From positions 558,001-622,000 of the forward strand of contig NZ_JBDPLZ010000004.1 in the NCBI RefSeq assembly GCF_039871655.1: 64,000 nucleotides of DNA. The letters run 5' to 3'. The stretch is from Actinocorallia sp039871655. Its GTDB lineage: Bacteria > Actinomycetota > Actinomycetes > Streptosporangiales > Streptosporangiaceae. This document shows positions 51,868 through 61,041 of the stretch, piece by piece. The notes under the pieces were generated by a model that searched no databases, was not told the DNA's origin, and was given only the letters and a program-made list of their open reading frames with translations. A program made the position numbers and the translations under genes. The first letter of the stretch is position 1; every line of letters begins with the position of its first letter.

Positions 51868-53057
51868 GCAGCATCGAGTGGGCCAAGAAGCCCGTACGAA
51901 AGATCACCTCACCCGTCGGCTCCGGCATGGACGCGCTCCGGGACTGGTGGGCGATCCAGGCCGGACCCGTCCGCTGGACCGTCTACCTGGCCCTCATCGT
52001 GGGAGCGTTCCTGCTGCCGCACGAGGGCATCGGTTCCTTCATGTCGCCCTACTCCGACTGGCAGGGCATCCTCTTCTACCCCATCGGCGGCTACATCCTG
52101 CTGGCCATCGGCCTGAACGTGGTGGTCGGCCAGGCCGGACTGCTCGACCTGGGCTACGTCGCGTTCTTCGCCGTCGGCGGCTACACCATGGCGATCCTGG
52201 GCAAGCAGTTCGGCTGGGGCTTCTGGGAGATCATCGCCGTCGGCGTGCTGCTGGCCGCGCTGTCGGGCATCCTGCTGGGCGCCCCGACCCTGCGGCTGCG
52301 CGGCGACTACCTGGCGATCGTGACCCTGGGCTTCGGTGAGATCATCCGTCTCGCCGCCAGGAACACCGACTCCATCGGCGGCCCGAACGGCATCGCGGGC
52401 ATCCCGCACCCGCCGAACCTGACCGAGTGGGAGTTCCCCGACAACGCCTTCTTCCAGGCTCTGGACCTGGAGGGCCTGAAGCCGTTCACCTACGGCGCGC
52501 TCGACACCCGGCCCTACTACTACCTGATGCTCGTGGCCATCATCGGCACGATCATCTTCGCCAAGCGGCTGGAGCACAGCCGGGTCGGCCGGGCCTGGGC
52601 CGCGATCCGCGAGGACGAGGACGCCGCCGAACTGATGGGCGTCCCGACCTTCAAGTTCAAGCTCGCGGCGTTCGCGATCGGGGCGGCGTTCGGCGGTCTG
52701 TCCGGTGTCGTCTACGGCTCCCAGGCGACCTCGATCATCCCCGAGGACTTCCCGTTCATCCTCTCGGCCACCATCCTGGCCGCGGTGGTGCTCGGAGGGT
52801 CCGGCAACATCCCGGGCGTGATGATCGGCGCGTTCCTCATCGCCTGGATCCCCGAGCGGGTCCGCGGCGTCGGGGAGTACCGCATCCTGGTGTTCGGCGC
52901 GGCCCTGGTGATCATGATGGCGCTGCGGCCGGAGGGCCTGCTGCCGTCCCGGCAGCGCAAGGCCGAACTCAAGGAGGGCACCGGCGGCATGGGCTCGCTG
53001 GGCGCCGAGGTCGGCGGCCCCGGCGGGGCCGAGGTGGAAGTCGAGGTGTCCAAGTGA
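51864..53057 (+). CDS. livM: Branched-chain amino-acid ABC permease LivM
   Basis: This is a 397-residue permease with about 10 helices. It has NVVVGQAGLLDLGYVAFFAVGGYT, the ATPase-contact region LRGDYLAIVTLGFGEIIRLAARN, and GRAWAAIREDEDAAELMGV. An acidic C-terminal tail (EVGGPGGAEVEVEVSK) is unusual but lies after the last helix. It overlaps livH and livG by 4 nt each. Confidence 0.94.
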   Translation: MSSIEWAKKPVRKITSPVGSGMDALRDWWAIQAGPVRWTVYLALIVGAFLLPHEGIGSFMSPYSDWQGILFYPIGGYILLAIGLNVVVGQAGLLDLGYVAFFAVGGYTMAILGKQFGWGFWEIIAVGVLLAALSGILLGAPTLRLRGDYLAIVTLGFGEIIRLAARNTDSIGGPNGIAGIPHPPNLTEWEFPDNAFFQALDLEGLKPFTYGALDTRPYYYLMLVAIIGTIIFAKRLEHSRVGRAWAAIREDEDAAELMGVPTFKFKLAAFAIGAAFGGLSGVVYGSQATSIIPEDFPFILSATILAAVVLGGSGNIPGVMIGAFLIAWIPERVRGVGEYRILVFGAALVIMMALRPEGLLPSRQRKAELKEGTGGMGSLGAEVGGPGGAEVEVEVSK

Positions 53058-53878
53058 AGGGTCTGAACAAGCCCGGCAAGGCCAAGGGCGAGTCCCTGAC
53101 CGCCCGCGGCGGCCTGCTGGAACTGCACCAGGTCGTCATGCGTTTCGGCGGCGTCACCGCGATCAACGGGCTCGACCTGACCGTCAACCCAGGTGAGATC
53201 TTCGCCGTCATCGGCCCGAACGGCGCGGGGAAGACCACGGTGTTCAACGTGGTCACCGGCGTCTACCAGCCGACGAGCGGGGGCGTCCTGTTCGACGGCA
53301 AGAGGCTGGACGGCACCAAGCGCTACCAGGTCACCAAGGCCGGGATCGCGCGGACGTTCCAGAACATCCGCCTGTTCCACAACATGTCAGCGGTCGAGAA
53401 CGTCATGGTCGGCGCCGACGCCCACCACAAGACCGGGTTCGTCAGCGCCGGCCTCGGGCTTTCCCGGCACCGCCAGGAGGAGAAGCACGGGCGGGAACTC
53501 GCCCGGCAGCTCCTGGAGTTCGTCGGCGTCTCCCACCGCGGGGACGAGGCCGCCAAGAACCTCCCGTACGGCGACCAGCGCAGGCTGGAGATCGCGCGGG
53601 CACTGGCGACCAGGCCGAAGCTGCTGCTGCTCGACGAACCCGCCGCGGGCATGAACCCGGCGGAGAAGGAGTCCCTGCAGGGACTCATCCGCAAGATCCG
53701 CGACTCGGGGGTGACCGTGCTGCTCATCGAGCACGACATGCGCCTGGTCATGGGCATCAGCGACCGGTTGGCGGTCCTGGACTTCGGCCAGAAGATCGCT
53801 GAAGGGCAGCCCCGCGAGGTGCAGAACAACCCGCGGGTCATCGAGGCGTATTTGGGGGCTCCGGCCGATGCTTCTTGA
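53054..53878 (+). CDS. livG: Branched-chain amino-acid ABC ATPase LivG
   Basis: This is a 274-residue ABC ATPase: Walker A GPNGAGKTT, a Q-loop in ARTFQNIRLF, a signature-like LPYGDQRRLEIARALA in place of LSGGQ as in other LivG proteins, Walker B LLLLDEPAAGMNP, and H-loop LIEHDM. It starts at GTG overlapping livM and itself overlaps livF by 11 nt. Confidence 0.95.
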   Translation: MKGLNKPGKAKGESLTARGGLLELHQVVMRFGGVTAINGLDLTVNPGEIFAVIGPNGAGKTTVFNVVTGVYQPTSGGVLFDGKRLDGTKRYQVTKAGIARTFQNIRLFHNMSAVENVMVGADAHHKTGFVSAGLGLSRHRQEEKHGRELARQLLEFVGVSHRGDEAAKNLPYGDQRRLEIARALATRPKLLLLDEPAAGMNPAEKESLQGLIRKIRDSGVTVLLIEHDMRLVMGISDRLAVLDFGQKIAEGQPREVQNNPRVIEAYLGAPADAS

Positions 53879-54629
53879 GATCGAGGACATCCGCGTCCAC
53901 TACGGCAAGGTCGAGGCGCTCAAGGGGATCTCCCTGACCGTCGACGAGGGCGAGATCGTCACGCTCATCGGCGGCAACGGCGCGGGCAAGACGACCACGC
54001 TCAAGACGATCTCCGGTCTGCGCAGGCTGACCTCCGGCCGCATCCGCTTCGACGGCAGGGACATCTCCAAGATGCCGGGCCACAAGCGCGTGATGGCGGG
54101 GATCGGGCAGTCGCCCGAAGGCCGCGGGGTCTTCCCCGGCATGACCGTCGAGGACAACCTGCTCATGGGCGCCTACACCCGCAGGGGCGGCGGAGTCGCC
54201 AAGGACCTGGCCGAGGTGTACGGCCTGTTCGAACGGCTCGCCGAGCGCAGGCACCAGATGGGCGGCACCATGTCCGGCGGCGAGCAGCAGATGGTGGCGA
54301 TCGGCAGGGCGCTGATGTCCCAGCCGAAGGTGCTGCTGCTGGACGAGCCGTCCATGGGCCTGGCCCCCAAGCTGGTGCAGCAGATCTTCTCGATCATCGA
54401 GGAGATCAACCGGCGGGGCACGACGGTGCTGCTGGTCGAGCAGAACGCGCAGCAGGCCCTGCAACTCGCCCACCGTGCCTATGTCCTGGAGACCGGCGAG
54501 GTGGTGAAGAGCGCTCCGGCCGGAGACCTGCTGGACGACCCCCAGGTGCGAGCCGCCTATCTGGGGGGAGATCTGGTCGAGGAGACCACCGGGGAAACGA
54601 CAGCGGACGAAGAAGAAACACAGGCGTAA
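53868..54629 (+). CDS. livF: Branched-chain amino-acid ABC ATPase LivF
   Basis: This is a 253-residue ABC ATPase: Walker A GGNGAGKTT, QSPEGRGVFPGMTVEDNLLMGAY typical of LivF, signature MSGGEQQMVAIGRAL, Walker B VLLLDEPSMGLAP, and LLVEQNAQQAL. It is the last gene of the livKHMGF operon and forms the nucleotide-binding dimer with LivG. Confidence 0.95.
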   Translation: MLLEIEDIRVHYGKVEALKGISLTVDEGEIVTLIGGNGAGKTTTLKTISGLRRLTSGRIRFDGRDISKMPGHKRVMAGIGQSPEGRGVFPGMTVEDNLLMGAYTRRGGGVAKDLAEVYGLFERLAERRHQMGGTMSGGEQQMVAIGRALMSQPKVLLLDEPSMGLAPKLVQQIFSIIEEINRRGTTVLLVEQNAQQALQLAHRAYVLETGEVVKSAPAGDLLDDPQVRAAYLGGDLVEETTGETTADEEETQA

Positions 54630-54638
54630 TACCTGTGG

Positions 54639-54668
54639 TTCGACCGGTCCAAAACCCCCGGATATTGT
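54639..54668 (+). promoter_or_regulatory. Candidate promoter of the polar amino-acid transporter
   Basis: TTCGAC (54639-54644), an 18-bp spacer and TATTGT (54663-54668) lie about 50 nt before GTG 54718, which has GGAGGA at 54705-54710. Confidence 0.4.
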
Positions 54669-54717
54669 GTTCGAGCCTCGGATCCCCGGAGATCCGATAA
54701 GTATGGAGGAAAACACC

Positions 54718-55623
54718 GTGATTTCCGCTAGTGCCCGCCGCCGCACCCTCACCGTGGGTGCCGCGCTGCTGGTGAGCGCCCTCGGTCTCACCGCCTGCGG
54801 TGAGAAGGAGAAGGACAGCACGACCCCCCCGGCCGGTGACACCTCGAAGGTCGCCGTCGACGACGCGCTGGCCGCCAAGGTCCCCGCCGACATCAAGGCC
54901 GACGGCGTCATCAAGATCGGCGTCGACTCCAGCTACGCCCCCAACGAGTACCTCGACACCGACGGCAAGACCGTGGTCGGCTGGGACGTGGAGCTGTTCG
55001 ACGCGGTGGCCGCCAAGCTCGGCCTGAAGACCGAGTGGGTGACCAGCAACTTCGACGACATCGTCCCCGGCGTCACCACCTCCGGCAAGTACGAGACGGG
55101 TGTCTCCTCCTTCACCATCAACCCCGAGCGCCTCAAGCAGGCGACGATGGTGAGCTACTTCAACGCCGGCACCCAGTGGTTCGCCAAGGCCGGCGCGACG
55201 ATCGACCCGGACGACGCCTGCGGCAAGAAGGTCGCCGTGCAGAAAGCGACCGTCCAGGTCGAGGACATCGAGAAGCGCTCCAAGGCCTGCACGGACGCCG
55301 GCAAGCCGGCGATCCAGATCAGCCAGTACCAGGGCCAGGACCAGGCCACCTCCGCGGTGGTCTCCGGCAAGGAGGACGCCAGCCTGGCCGACTCGCCGAT
55401 CGCCGCCTACGCGGTCAAGAAGGCGACCGGCCTGCAGCTCATCGGTGAGATCTACGACGCCGCGCCCTACGGCTACGTGGTGAAGAAGGACTCGCCCCTG
55501 GGCCAGGTGTACGCCGACGCCCTCAAGGCCCTCATCGCCGACGGCACCTACAAGAAGGTCCTGGAGAAGTGGGGCGTCGAGGCAGGCGGGATCGCCGACC
55601 CGACGGCCGACCCGGCCTCCTGA
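54718..55623 (+). CDS. Polar amino-acid ABC transporter, substrate-binding lipoprotein
   Basis: This is a 301-residue SBP_bac_3-type lipoprotein with lipobox LTAC near residue 22. The binding fold has VIKIGVDSSYAPNEYLDTDGKTVVGWDVELFDAVAAKLG, NFDDIVPGVTTSGKYETGVSSFTINPERLK and GKKVAVQKATVQVEDIE. It resembles glutamate/glutamine or basic amino-acid receptors. GTG 54718 is preferred because the signal peptide begins there and a good SD precedes it. It overlaps the permease gene (TGATG). Confidence 0.92.
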   Translation: MISASARRRTLTVGAALLVSALGLTACGEKEKDSTTPPAGDTSKVAVDDALAAKVPADIKADGVIKIGVDSSYAPNEYLDTDGKTVVGWDVELFDAVAAKLGLKTEWVTSNFDDIVPGVTTSGKYETGVSSFTINPERLKQATMVSYFNAGTQWFAKAGATIDPDDACGKKVAVQKATVQVEDIEKRSKACTDAGKPAIQISQYQGQDQATSAVVSGKEDASLADSPIAAYAVKKATGLQLIGEIYDAAPYGYVVKKDSPLGQVYADALKALIADGTYKKVLEKWGVEAGGIADPTADPAS

Positions 55624-56570
55624 TGACCTCGCAGCAAGAACCCGCGGAGCGGGCACGGCCTGAGACCATCAAGGCCGTGCCCGTTCGGCACCCCGGCCGC
55701 TGGGTCCTGGCCGCGGTGCTGCTCGTGCTGGCCGCCCAGTTCGTGCACATGCTCGTCACGAACCCGGCCTTCCAATGGTCCTACATCGTGGACAACGCCT
55801 TCCGGCCCCCGGTCATCGAAGGCGTCCGGACCTCGCTCCTGCTGACGGTCCTGGCCATGGTCATCGGCGTCGTGCTGGGCGTCGTCCTGGCGGTCATGCG
55901 GCTGTCGGACAACCCGATCCTGCGCGGCGTGGCCTGGCTGTACACCTGGTTCTTCCGGGCCGTGCCCCGGCTGGTGCTGGCCATCCTGTTCGGCAACATG
56001 GGCATCCTGTACGCGAGGTTCAGCTTCGGGCTGCCCTTCACCGAGCAGTTCGCCGACCTCCTGGGCGTCGACCTCAACGGCACCCTGTTCTCGGTGGACG
56101 CGCGGACCCTGCTCACCGGGTTCATGGCCGGCCTGCTGGCGCTGGCCCTGTCGGAGGCCGCCTACATGGCGGAGATCGTCCGGGCGGGGATCCTGTCGGT
56201 CGACCCGGGCCAGACCGAGGCCGCCGCCGCGCTGGGCATGTCCAAGCTCCAGATCACCCGGCGGATCGTGCTGCCCCAGGCGATGCGGGTCATCCTGCCG
56301 CCCACCGGCAACGAGACGATCGCGATGCTCAAGGACACCTCGCTGGTGGCCTACGTCCCGGTCACCAACGAGCTGTTCTTCCAGCTCCAGGCGATCGGCA
56401 ACCGCGAGTTCCAGACGTTCCCCATGCTGGTCGCGGCCTGCCTGTGGTACCTGGCGCTCACCAGCGTGCTGCTCGTCGGGCAGTACTTCCTGGAACGGCG
56501 CTTCTCCCGCGGCGCGGGCCCCTCGGGGCAGGCGAAGCTCCGGTTGCGGATCATGAAAGGCGATCACTGA
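55623..56570 (+). CDS. Polar amino-acid ABC transporter permease
   Basis: This is a 315-residue HisM/GluC-type permease. After a cytoplasmic N-terminus it has about 6 helices and the conserved ATPase-coupling loop YMAEIVRAGILSVDPGQTEAAAALGMSKLQITRRIVLPQAMRVILPPTGNE. It is longer than minimal permeases because of an N-terminal helix and an inserted loop around residues 125-160 (FSFGLPFTEQFADLLGVDLNG). TGATG overlaps join it to both neighbours. Confidence 0.94.
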   Translation: MTSQQEPAERARPETIKAVPVRHPGRWVLAAVLLVLAAQFVHMLVTNPAFQWSYIVDNAFRPPVIEGVRTSLLLTVLAMVIGVVLGVVLAVMRLSDNPILRGVAWLYTWFFRAVPRLVLAILFGNMGILYARFSFGLPFTEQFADLLGVDLNGTLFSVDARTLLTGFMAGLLALALSEAAYMAEIVRAGILSVDPGQTEAAAALGMSKLQITRRIVLPQAMRVILPPTGNETIAMLKDTSLVAYVPVTNELFFQLQAIGNREFQTFPMLVAACLWYLALTSVLLVGQYFLERRFSRGAGPSGQAKLRLRIMKGDH

Positions 56571-57370
56571 TGACCGAGCCCGCGGGAAAGCTCGCGCCTG
56601 AGGTCCCCGCCGAGTTCATGGTGAAGGCGGAGAACGTCCACAAGAGCTTCGGCAGGGTCGAGGTGCTCAAGGGCATCGACCTCCAGGTCAGGCCCGGCGA
56701 GGTGATGTGCATCGTCGGGCCGTCCGGCTCGGGCAAGTCCACCTTCCTGCGCTGCATCAACCACCTGGAGAAGATCAACGGCGGTCGGCTGTGGGTGAAC
56801 GGCAAGCTCATCGGCTACCGGGAGAAGAACGGCAGGCTGTACGAGCTGAAGGACCGCGAGGTCGCCGCGCAGCGCCGCGAGATCGGCATGGTGTTCCAGC
56901 GGTTCAACCTGTTCCCCCACATGACCGCGCTGGAGAACGTCATGGAGGCGCCGCTGCGGGTGAAGCGGCGCTCCAGGGCGGAGGCCCGCGCGCAGGCCGA
57001 GAGCCTGCTGGAGCAGGTCGGCCTGGGCGGCAAGACCGGCAACTACCCGTCCCAGCTGTCGGGCGGCCAGCAGCAGCGGGTGGCCATCGCCCGCGCCCTG
57101 GCGATGGAGCCGGCCCTGATGCTCTTCGACGAGCCGACCTCGGCCCTCGACCCGGAGCTGGTCGGCGAGGTCCTGGGCGTCATGCAGCAGCTGGCGGCCG
57201 ACGGCATGACCATGGTGGTCGTCACCCACGAGATGGGCTTCGCCCGCGAGGTCGGCGACTCCCTGGTCTTCATGGACGGCGGCGTCGTCGTGGAGGAGGG
57301 GGCTCCGGCCGAGGTCCTGGCCGACCCGCAGCACCCCCGGACCCGGGAGTTCTTCTCCAAGGTCCTGTGA
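56570..57370 (+). CDS. Polar amino-acid ABC transporter ATPase
   Basis: This is a 266-residue GlnQ-like ATPase: Walker A GPSGSGKST, Q-loop MVFQRFNLFPHMTALENVM, signature LSGGQQQRVAIARALAM, Walker B LMLFDEPTSALDPELVGEVL, and H-loop VVTHEMGFAREV. It powers uptake through the permease encoded upstream. It is the last gene of the three-gene operon, followed by a strong inverted repeat. Confidence 0.96.
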   Translation: MTEPAGKLAPEVPAEFMVKAENVHKSFGRVEVLKGIDLQVRPGEVMCIVGPSGSGKSTFLRCINHLEKINGGRLWVNGKLIGYREKNGRLYELKDREVAAQRREIGMVFQRFNLFPHMTALENVMEAPLRVKRRSRAEARAQAESLLEQVGLGGKTGNYPSQLSGGQQQRVAIARALAMEPALMLFDEPTSALDPELVGEVLGVMQQLAADGMTMVVVTHEMGFAREVGDSLVFMDGGVVVEEGAPAEVLADPQHPRTREFFSKVL

Positions 57371-57391
57371 GCGCCACGCGAGGAGCGGTCT

Positions 57392-57449
57392 CCGCCCCCC
57401 GCCGCCGAGACCTCCTTCAGTCCAGGGGGATCTCGGCGGCGGGGGGCGG
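57392..57449. terminator. 19-bp perfect inverted repeat, convergent terminator
   Basis: Arms 57392-57410 and 57431-57449 are perfectly complementary. The right arm lies inside the 3' end of the minus-strand lipoprotein gene, whose stop is in the loop, so one structure serves both converging genes. Confidence 0.75.
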
Positions 57450-57974
57450 GCTCGTCGTGTAGGGCGTGCTGCCCAGCAGCACCATCCCGCCCGGCCGGAG
57501 ACCGGCCGGGACGTCGTACCACAGGTCGAACTCCAGCCGGACGCCCGCGCCCAGCTCCGGGCGGAGCGGCTGGCGTTTGAGCGTCATGGTCGGCCCATCG
57601 GGGGAGAAGGACCCGCCGCCGGCGGTCACCAGCCGCTGCTCGCCGAGGTCCAGCTCGCTGCTGGTGCGGCCCAGGTTCTCCACCAGCAGCCGGACCCGCA
57701 CGTACTGGCCGTGCCTGGCGTCCACCTCGGCGTGGCTGCCGGTCGTCCGCGCCAGCCCGTCGGTCACCCCCAGCACCCGGAAGAGCAGCTCGCCGCTGTT
57801 CTCCGCAGGGGCGCGCACCGCCCGCTCCCCGTCACGGACGGGCCGTGCGGTCTGCTCGTAGACCGCGGGCCCCGGGGGGCTCTTCCCCTCTTCGGCGCAG
57901 CCGGACAGCACACCGGCGCACAGCGCGACGGCGGCGAGCAGACGAAGCGGCGGGGACCCGGGAGGACGGCGCAT
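57417..57974 (-). CDS. DUF4352-like lipoprotein
   Basis: This is a roughly 185-residue lipoprotein starting MRRPPGSPPLRLL, with lipobox LSGC and a beta-sandwich part (GQYVRVRLLVENLGRTSSELDLGEQRLVTAGG, then RLEFDLWYDVPAGLRPGGMVL) like the DUF4352/TelA-type immunoglobulin-like extracellular domains. ATG 57974 is preferred because the signal peptide begins there; longer frames to 58043 add only a basic tail. Function unknown; located on the outer face of the membrane. Confidence 0.75.
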   Translation of the reverse strand: MRRPPGSPPLRLLAAVALCAGVLSGCAEEGKSPPGPAVYEQTARPVRDGERAVRAPAENSGELLFRVLGVTDGLARTTGSHAEVDARHGQYVRVRLLVENLGRTSSELDLGEQRLVTAGGGSFSPDGPTMTLKRQPLRPELGAGVRLEFDLWYDVPAGLRPGGMVLLGSTPYTTSPPPAAEIPLD

Positions 57975-58270
57975 GCGGGGGCCGATCTGGTCGGTGGGGG
58001 CCATGAACCGGACAAGGGCCTGGAAGCGCCTTTGGGGCCGCACACCTCTTCCCCGAAGGTGCGCGTTATCTACTCAGCGCTTCCAGACCCCGATACGGCC
58101 ACGTTAGCGACCCGCGACCGCCTCGCGCAAAGCCAGGGGAACAGCCGAGACCCGATCGGCGGGAACCCTTGGTACTTCACGCTGAATCAAGATCTTTCCA
58201 TGAGGGGGAGACCTGAAACAGCGGGTCGACGAATCGGCTCCGATGTGCTCGCACTCGCCCGCGCAGCGGG

Positions 58271-60970
58271 TCAGTGGGCCGCGTCGTACCAGGTGCGGCC
58301 GGTTCCCATGGCGACGGCCAGGGGGGCGCGGAGCCGGTAGGCGCCGTCCATCTCGGTGCGGACCAGCTCCTTGAGGACCTCGAGCTCCTCCGAGCAGACC
58401 TCGAAGATCAGCTCGTCGTGCACCTGGAGCAGCATGCGGGACTTCAGGCCGGCCTCGCGGAGGGCGGAGTCGATCCTGATCATGGCGACCTTGATGATGT
58501 CGGCCGCCGACCCCTGGATGGGGGCGTTGAGCGCCATGCGCTCGGCCATCTCGCGGCGCTGCCGGTTGTCGGAGTTGAGGTCCGGCAGGTAGCGGCGGCG
58601 GCCCAGGATGGTGGAGGTGTAGCCGTCGCCGCGGGCCTCGGCCACCACCGAGGCCAGGTAGTCGCGCACCCCGCCGAACACCTCGAAGTAGCCCTCCTTC
58701 AGGGCGCGGGCCTCGGCCGGGGTGATGCGCAGCTGCTGGGACAGGCCGTACTCCGACAGGCCGTAGGCCAGGCCGTAGTTCATCGCCTTGATCTTGCTGC
58801 GCAGCTCGTGCGTGATCTGCTCGGGCTCCAGGCCGAAGACCTTGGCCGCGGTGATCGTGTGGAAGTCCGCGCCGGACACGAACGCCTCGATCAGCGCCTC
58901 GTCGCCGGACAGGTGCGCCATGATCCGCAGCTCGATCTGGCTGTAGTCGGCGGTGAGGAGGCAGTCGTAGCCCTCCCCGACGGTGAACGCGGCACGGATC
59001 TGGCGGCCCTCCTCGGTGCGGGCCGGGATGTTCTGCACGTTCGGGTCGGTGGACGACAGCCGCCCGGTGGCCGCGACTGTCTGGTTGAAGGTGGTGTGGA
59101 TCCGGCCGGTCTCGTCGGCCAGCGGGATCAGCGAGTCCACCATCGACTTGAGCTTGGCGACCTCCCGCCAGCGCAGGATGCGCTCCAGCACCGGGTGGGC
59201 GCTCTTCTCCAGCAGGCCGGTGAGCGCCTCGGAGTCGGTGGTGTAGCCGGTCTTGGTGCGCTTGGTCTTGGGCAGGCCCAGCTCGTCGAAGAGCACCTGC
59301 TGCACCTGCTTGGGCGAGCCCAGGTTGAACTCGTGGCCGACGGCGTCGAAGGCGCCCTGCTCGACCTCCTTGGCCTGGCCGCCCAGGGACGCCGAAAGGC
59401 CCGCCAGGTGGTCGTGGTCGATGGCGATGCCGGCCCGCTCCATCCGGGACAGGATGTCGATCAGCGGCAGCTCCAGCTCGTGCAGCAGCCGGTCGGCGCC
59501 GCGCCGCTCCAGCTCGGCGTCGAGCTCCGCGGCAAGGTCCACCACGGCCCGGGCGCGGACCGCCAGGTCCTGGGCGGCGGTGTCCTCGTCGGCGCCGTCC
59601 AGGGTGAGCTGGCCGGTCTGCTCGGCCTCCTCGCGCAGCTCCTTGTGCAGGAAGCGCAGCACCTGCTCGCCCAGCTCGTAGGAGCGCTGGTCGGGCGCGA
59701 CCAGATAGCAGGCCAGGGCGGTGTCGCTGGTGAGCCCGGCCAGGGTCAGGCCCCGCGCGGCCAGCGCCAGCGTCGGGCCCTTGGCGTCGTGCATCGCCTT
59801 GGGGGCCGAGGGGTCGGCCAGCCAGCCGGTGAAGGCCCGCTCGTCCTCGGGCGACAGCAGCGCCGGGTCGAAGTGCACGGCGGCGCCTGCGGGGGAGGCC
59901 AGCGCCACCGCCGTCAGCTCGCCGGTGCCCCGGCCCCAGCGTCCGGAGACCGCGACGCCGGTGCGGCCCTCGCGGCCGTGGGCGTCCAGCCAGGCGGAGA
60001 GCCCGCCCTCGGTGATCCGGGTCAGCTCGACGGTGAAGCCCTCACCGGACTCGGCGGCTTCGTCCCCGGCGTGCTCGGAGAGCGTGTTGAACAGGCGCTC
60101 GCGCAGCTCGCCCCGGAACTCCAGGGTGTCGAGCAGGGACTGGATCTCCTGCCGGTCCCACTCGCCGATGTTCAGCGCGGCCGGGTCGGCCTCCAGCGGC
60201 ACGTCGCAGTCCAGCTTGTTGATCTGCTGGTTGCGCAGCACCTGGCCGAGGTGCTCGCGCAGGTTGTCCCCGGCCTTGCCCTTGATCTTGTCGACCTGGG
60301 CGACGAGGTTGTCCAGGCCGTCGTGGGCCAGCAGCCATTTGGCGGCGGTCTTGGGGCCCACCCCCGGGACCCCGGGCAGGTTGTCGCTGGTCTCGCCCAC
60401 CAGCGCCGCCAGTTCGCGGTAGCGCGCGGGCGGCACCCCGTACTTGGCGGTGACGGCCTCGGGGTCCATCCTGGCCAGCACCGAGACGCCCTTGACCGGG
60501 TAGAGCACGGTGACGTTCTCGTCGACGAGCTGGAAGGCGTCGCGGTCCCCGGTGACGATCAGGGTGCGCATGTCCTGCGCCGAGGCCCGCGTGGCCAGGG
60601 TGGCGATGAGGTCGTCGGCCTCGAACCCCGACACCGACAGGTGCGTGATCTTCAACGCGTCGAGCATCTCGCAGATCAACTGGACCTGGCTGCGGAACTC
60701 GTCGGGCGTCTTGACCCGCCCCGCCTTGTACTCGCTGTAGGCGGTGTGCCGGAAGGTGGGCTCGGACCTGTCGAAGCAGACGGCCACATGGCTGGGCTTC
60801 TCGTCCCGCAGCACGTTCACCAGCATCGAGGTGAAGCCGAACACGGCGTTGGTGTGCTGCCCCGTGGTGGTGGAGAAGTTCTCCACCGGCAGGGCATAGA
60901 ACGCCCGGTAGGCCAGCGAGTGCCCGTCGAGCAGAAGCAGGGTCTGAGGGGTCGGTTCCGAAGTAGCCAC
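58271..60970 (-). CDS. polA: DNA polymerase I
   Basis: This is an 899-residue family A polymerase. The 5'-3' exonuclease occupies about 1-300 (LLLDGHSLAYRAFYALP, VSGFEADDLIATLA, VTGDRDAFQLV, GVPGVGPKTAAKWL). The middle 3'-5' exonuclease-like domain is degenerate. The polymerase has motif A LLTADYSQIELRIMAHLSGD, motif B RSKIKAMNYGLAYGLS and motif C LLQVHDELIFEV. It fills gaps and removes RNA primers. TAGGCT 6 nt before GTG 60970 gives a leaderless start. The 226 bp after its stop (58044-58270) hold nothing I recognise. Confidence 0.97.
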   Translation of the reverse strand: MATSEPTPQTLLLLDGHSLAYRAFYALPVENFSTTTGQHTNAVFGFTSMLVNVLRDEKPSHVAVCFDRSEPTFRHTAYSEYKAGRVKTPDEFRSQVQLICEMLDALKITHLSVSGFEADDLIATLATRASAQDMRTLIVTGDRDAFQLVDENVTVLYPVKGVSVLARMDPEAVTAKYGVPPARYRELAALVGETSDNLPGVPGVGPKTAAKWLLAHDGLDNLVAQVDKIKGKAGDNLREHLGQVLRNQQINKLDCDVPLEADPAALNIGEWDRQEIQSLLDTLEFRGELRERLFNTLSEHAGDEAAESGEGFTVELTRITEGGLSAWLDAHGREGRTGVAVSGRWGRGTGELTAVALASPAGAAVHFDPALLSPEDERAFTGWLADPSAPKAMHDAKGPTLALAARGLTLAGLTSDTALACYLVAPDQRSYELGEQVLRFLHKELREEAEQTGQLTLDGADEDTAAQDLAVRARAVVDLAAELDAELERRGADRLLHELELPLIDILSRMERAGIAIDHDHLAGLSASLGGQAKEVEQGAFDAVGHEFNLGSPKQVQQVLFDELGLPKTKRTKTGYTTDSEALTGLLEKSAHPVLERILRWREVAKLKSMVDSLIPLADETGRIHTTFNQTVAATGRLSSTDPNVQNIPARTEEGRQIRAAFTVGEGYDCLLTADYSQIELRIMAHLSGDEALIEAFVSGADFHTITAAKVFGLEPEQITHELRSKIKAMNYGLAYGLSEYGLSQQLRITPAEARALKEGYFEVFGGVRDYLASVVAEARGDGYTSTILGRRRYLPDLNSDNRQRREMAERMALNAPIQGSAADIIKVAMIRIDSALREAGLKSRMLLQVHDELIFEVCSEELEVLKELVRTEMDGAYRLRAPLAVAMGTGRTWYDAAH

Positions 60971-60976
60971 CCTCAG

Positions 60977-60982
60977 AGCCTA
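60977..60982 (-). promoter_or_regulatory. -10 element of leaderless polA transcript
   Basis: On the minus strand TAGGCT is followed by CTGAGG and then GTG at 60970. Confidence 0.55.
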
Positions 60983-61041
60983 GTCTCGAGCCCGGACAGT
61001 TTCCGGCGTGTGGCCGGACCGATTGCCAGGAGTTGGGTGGC

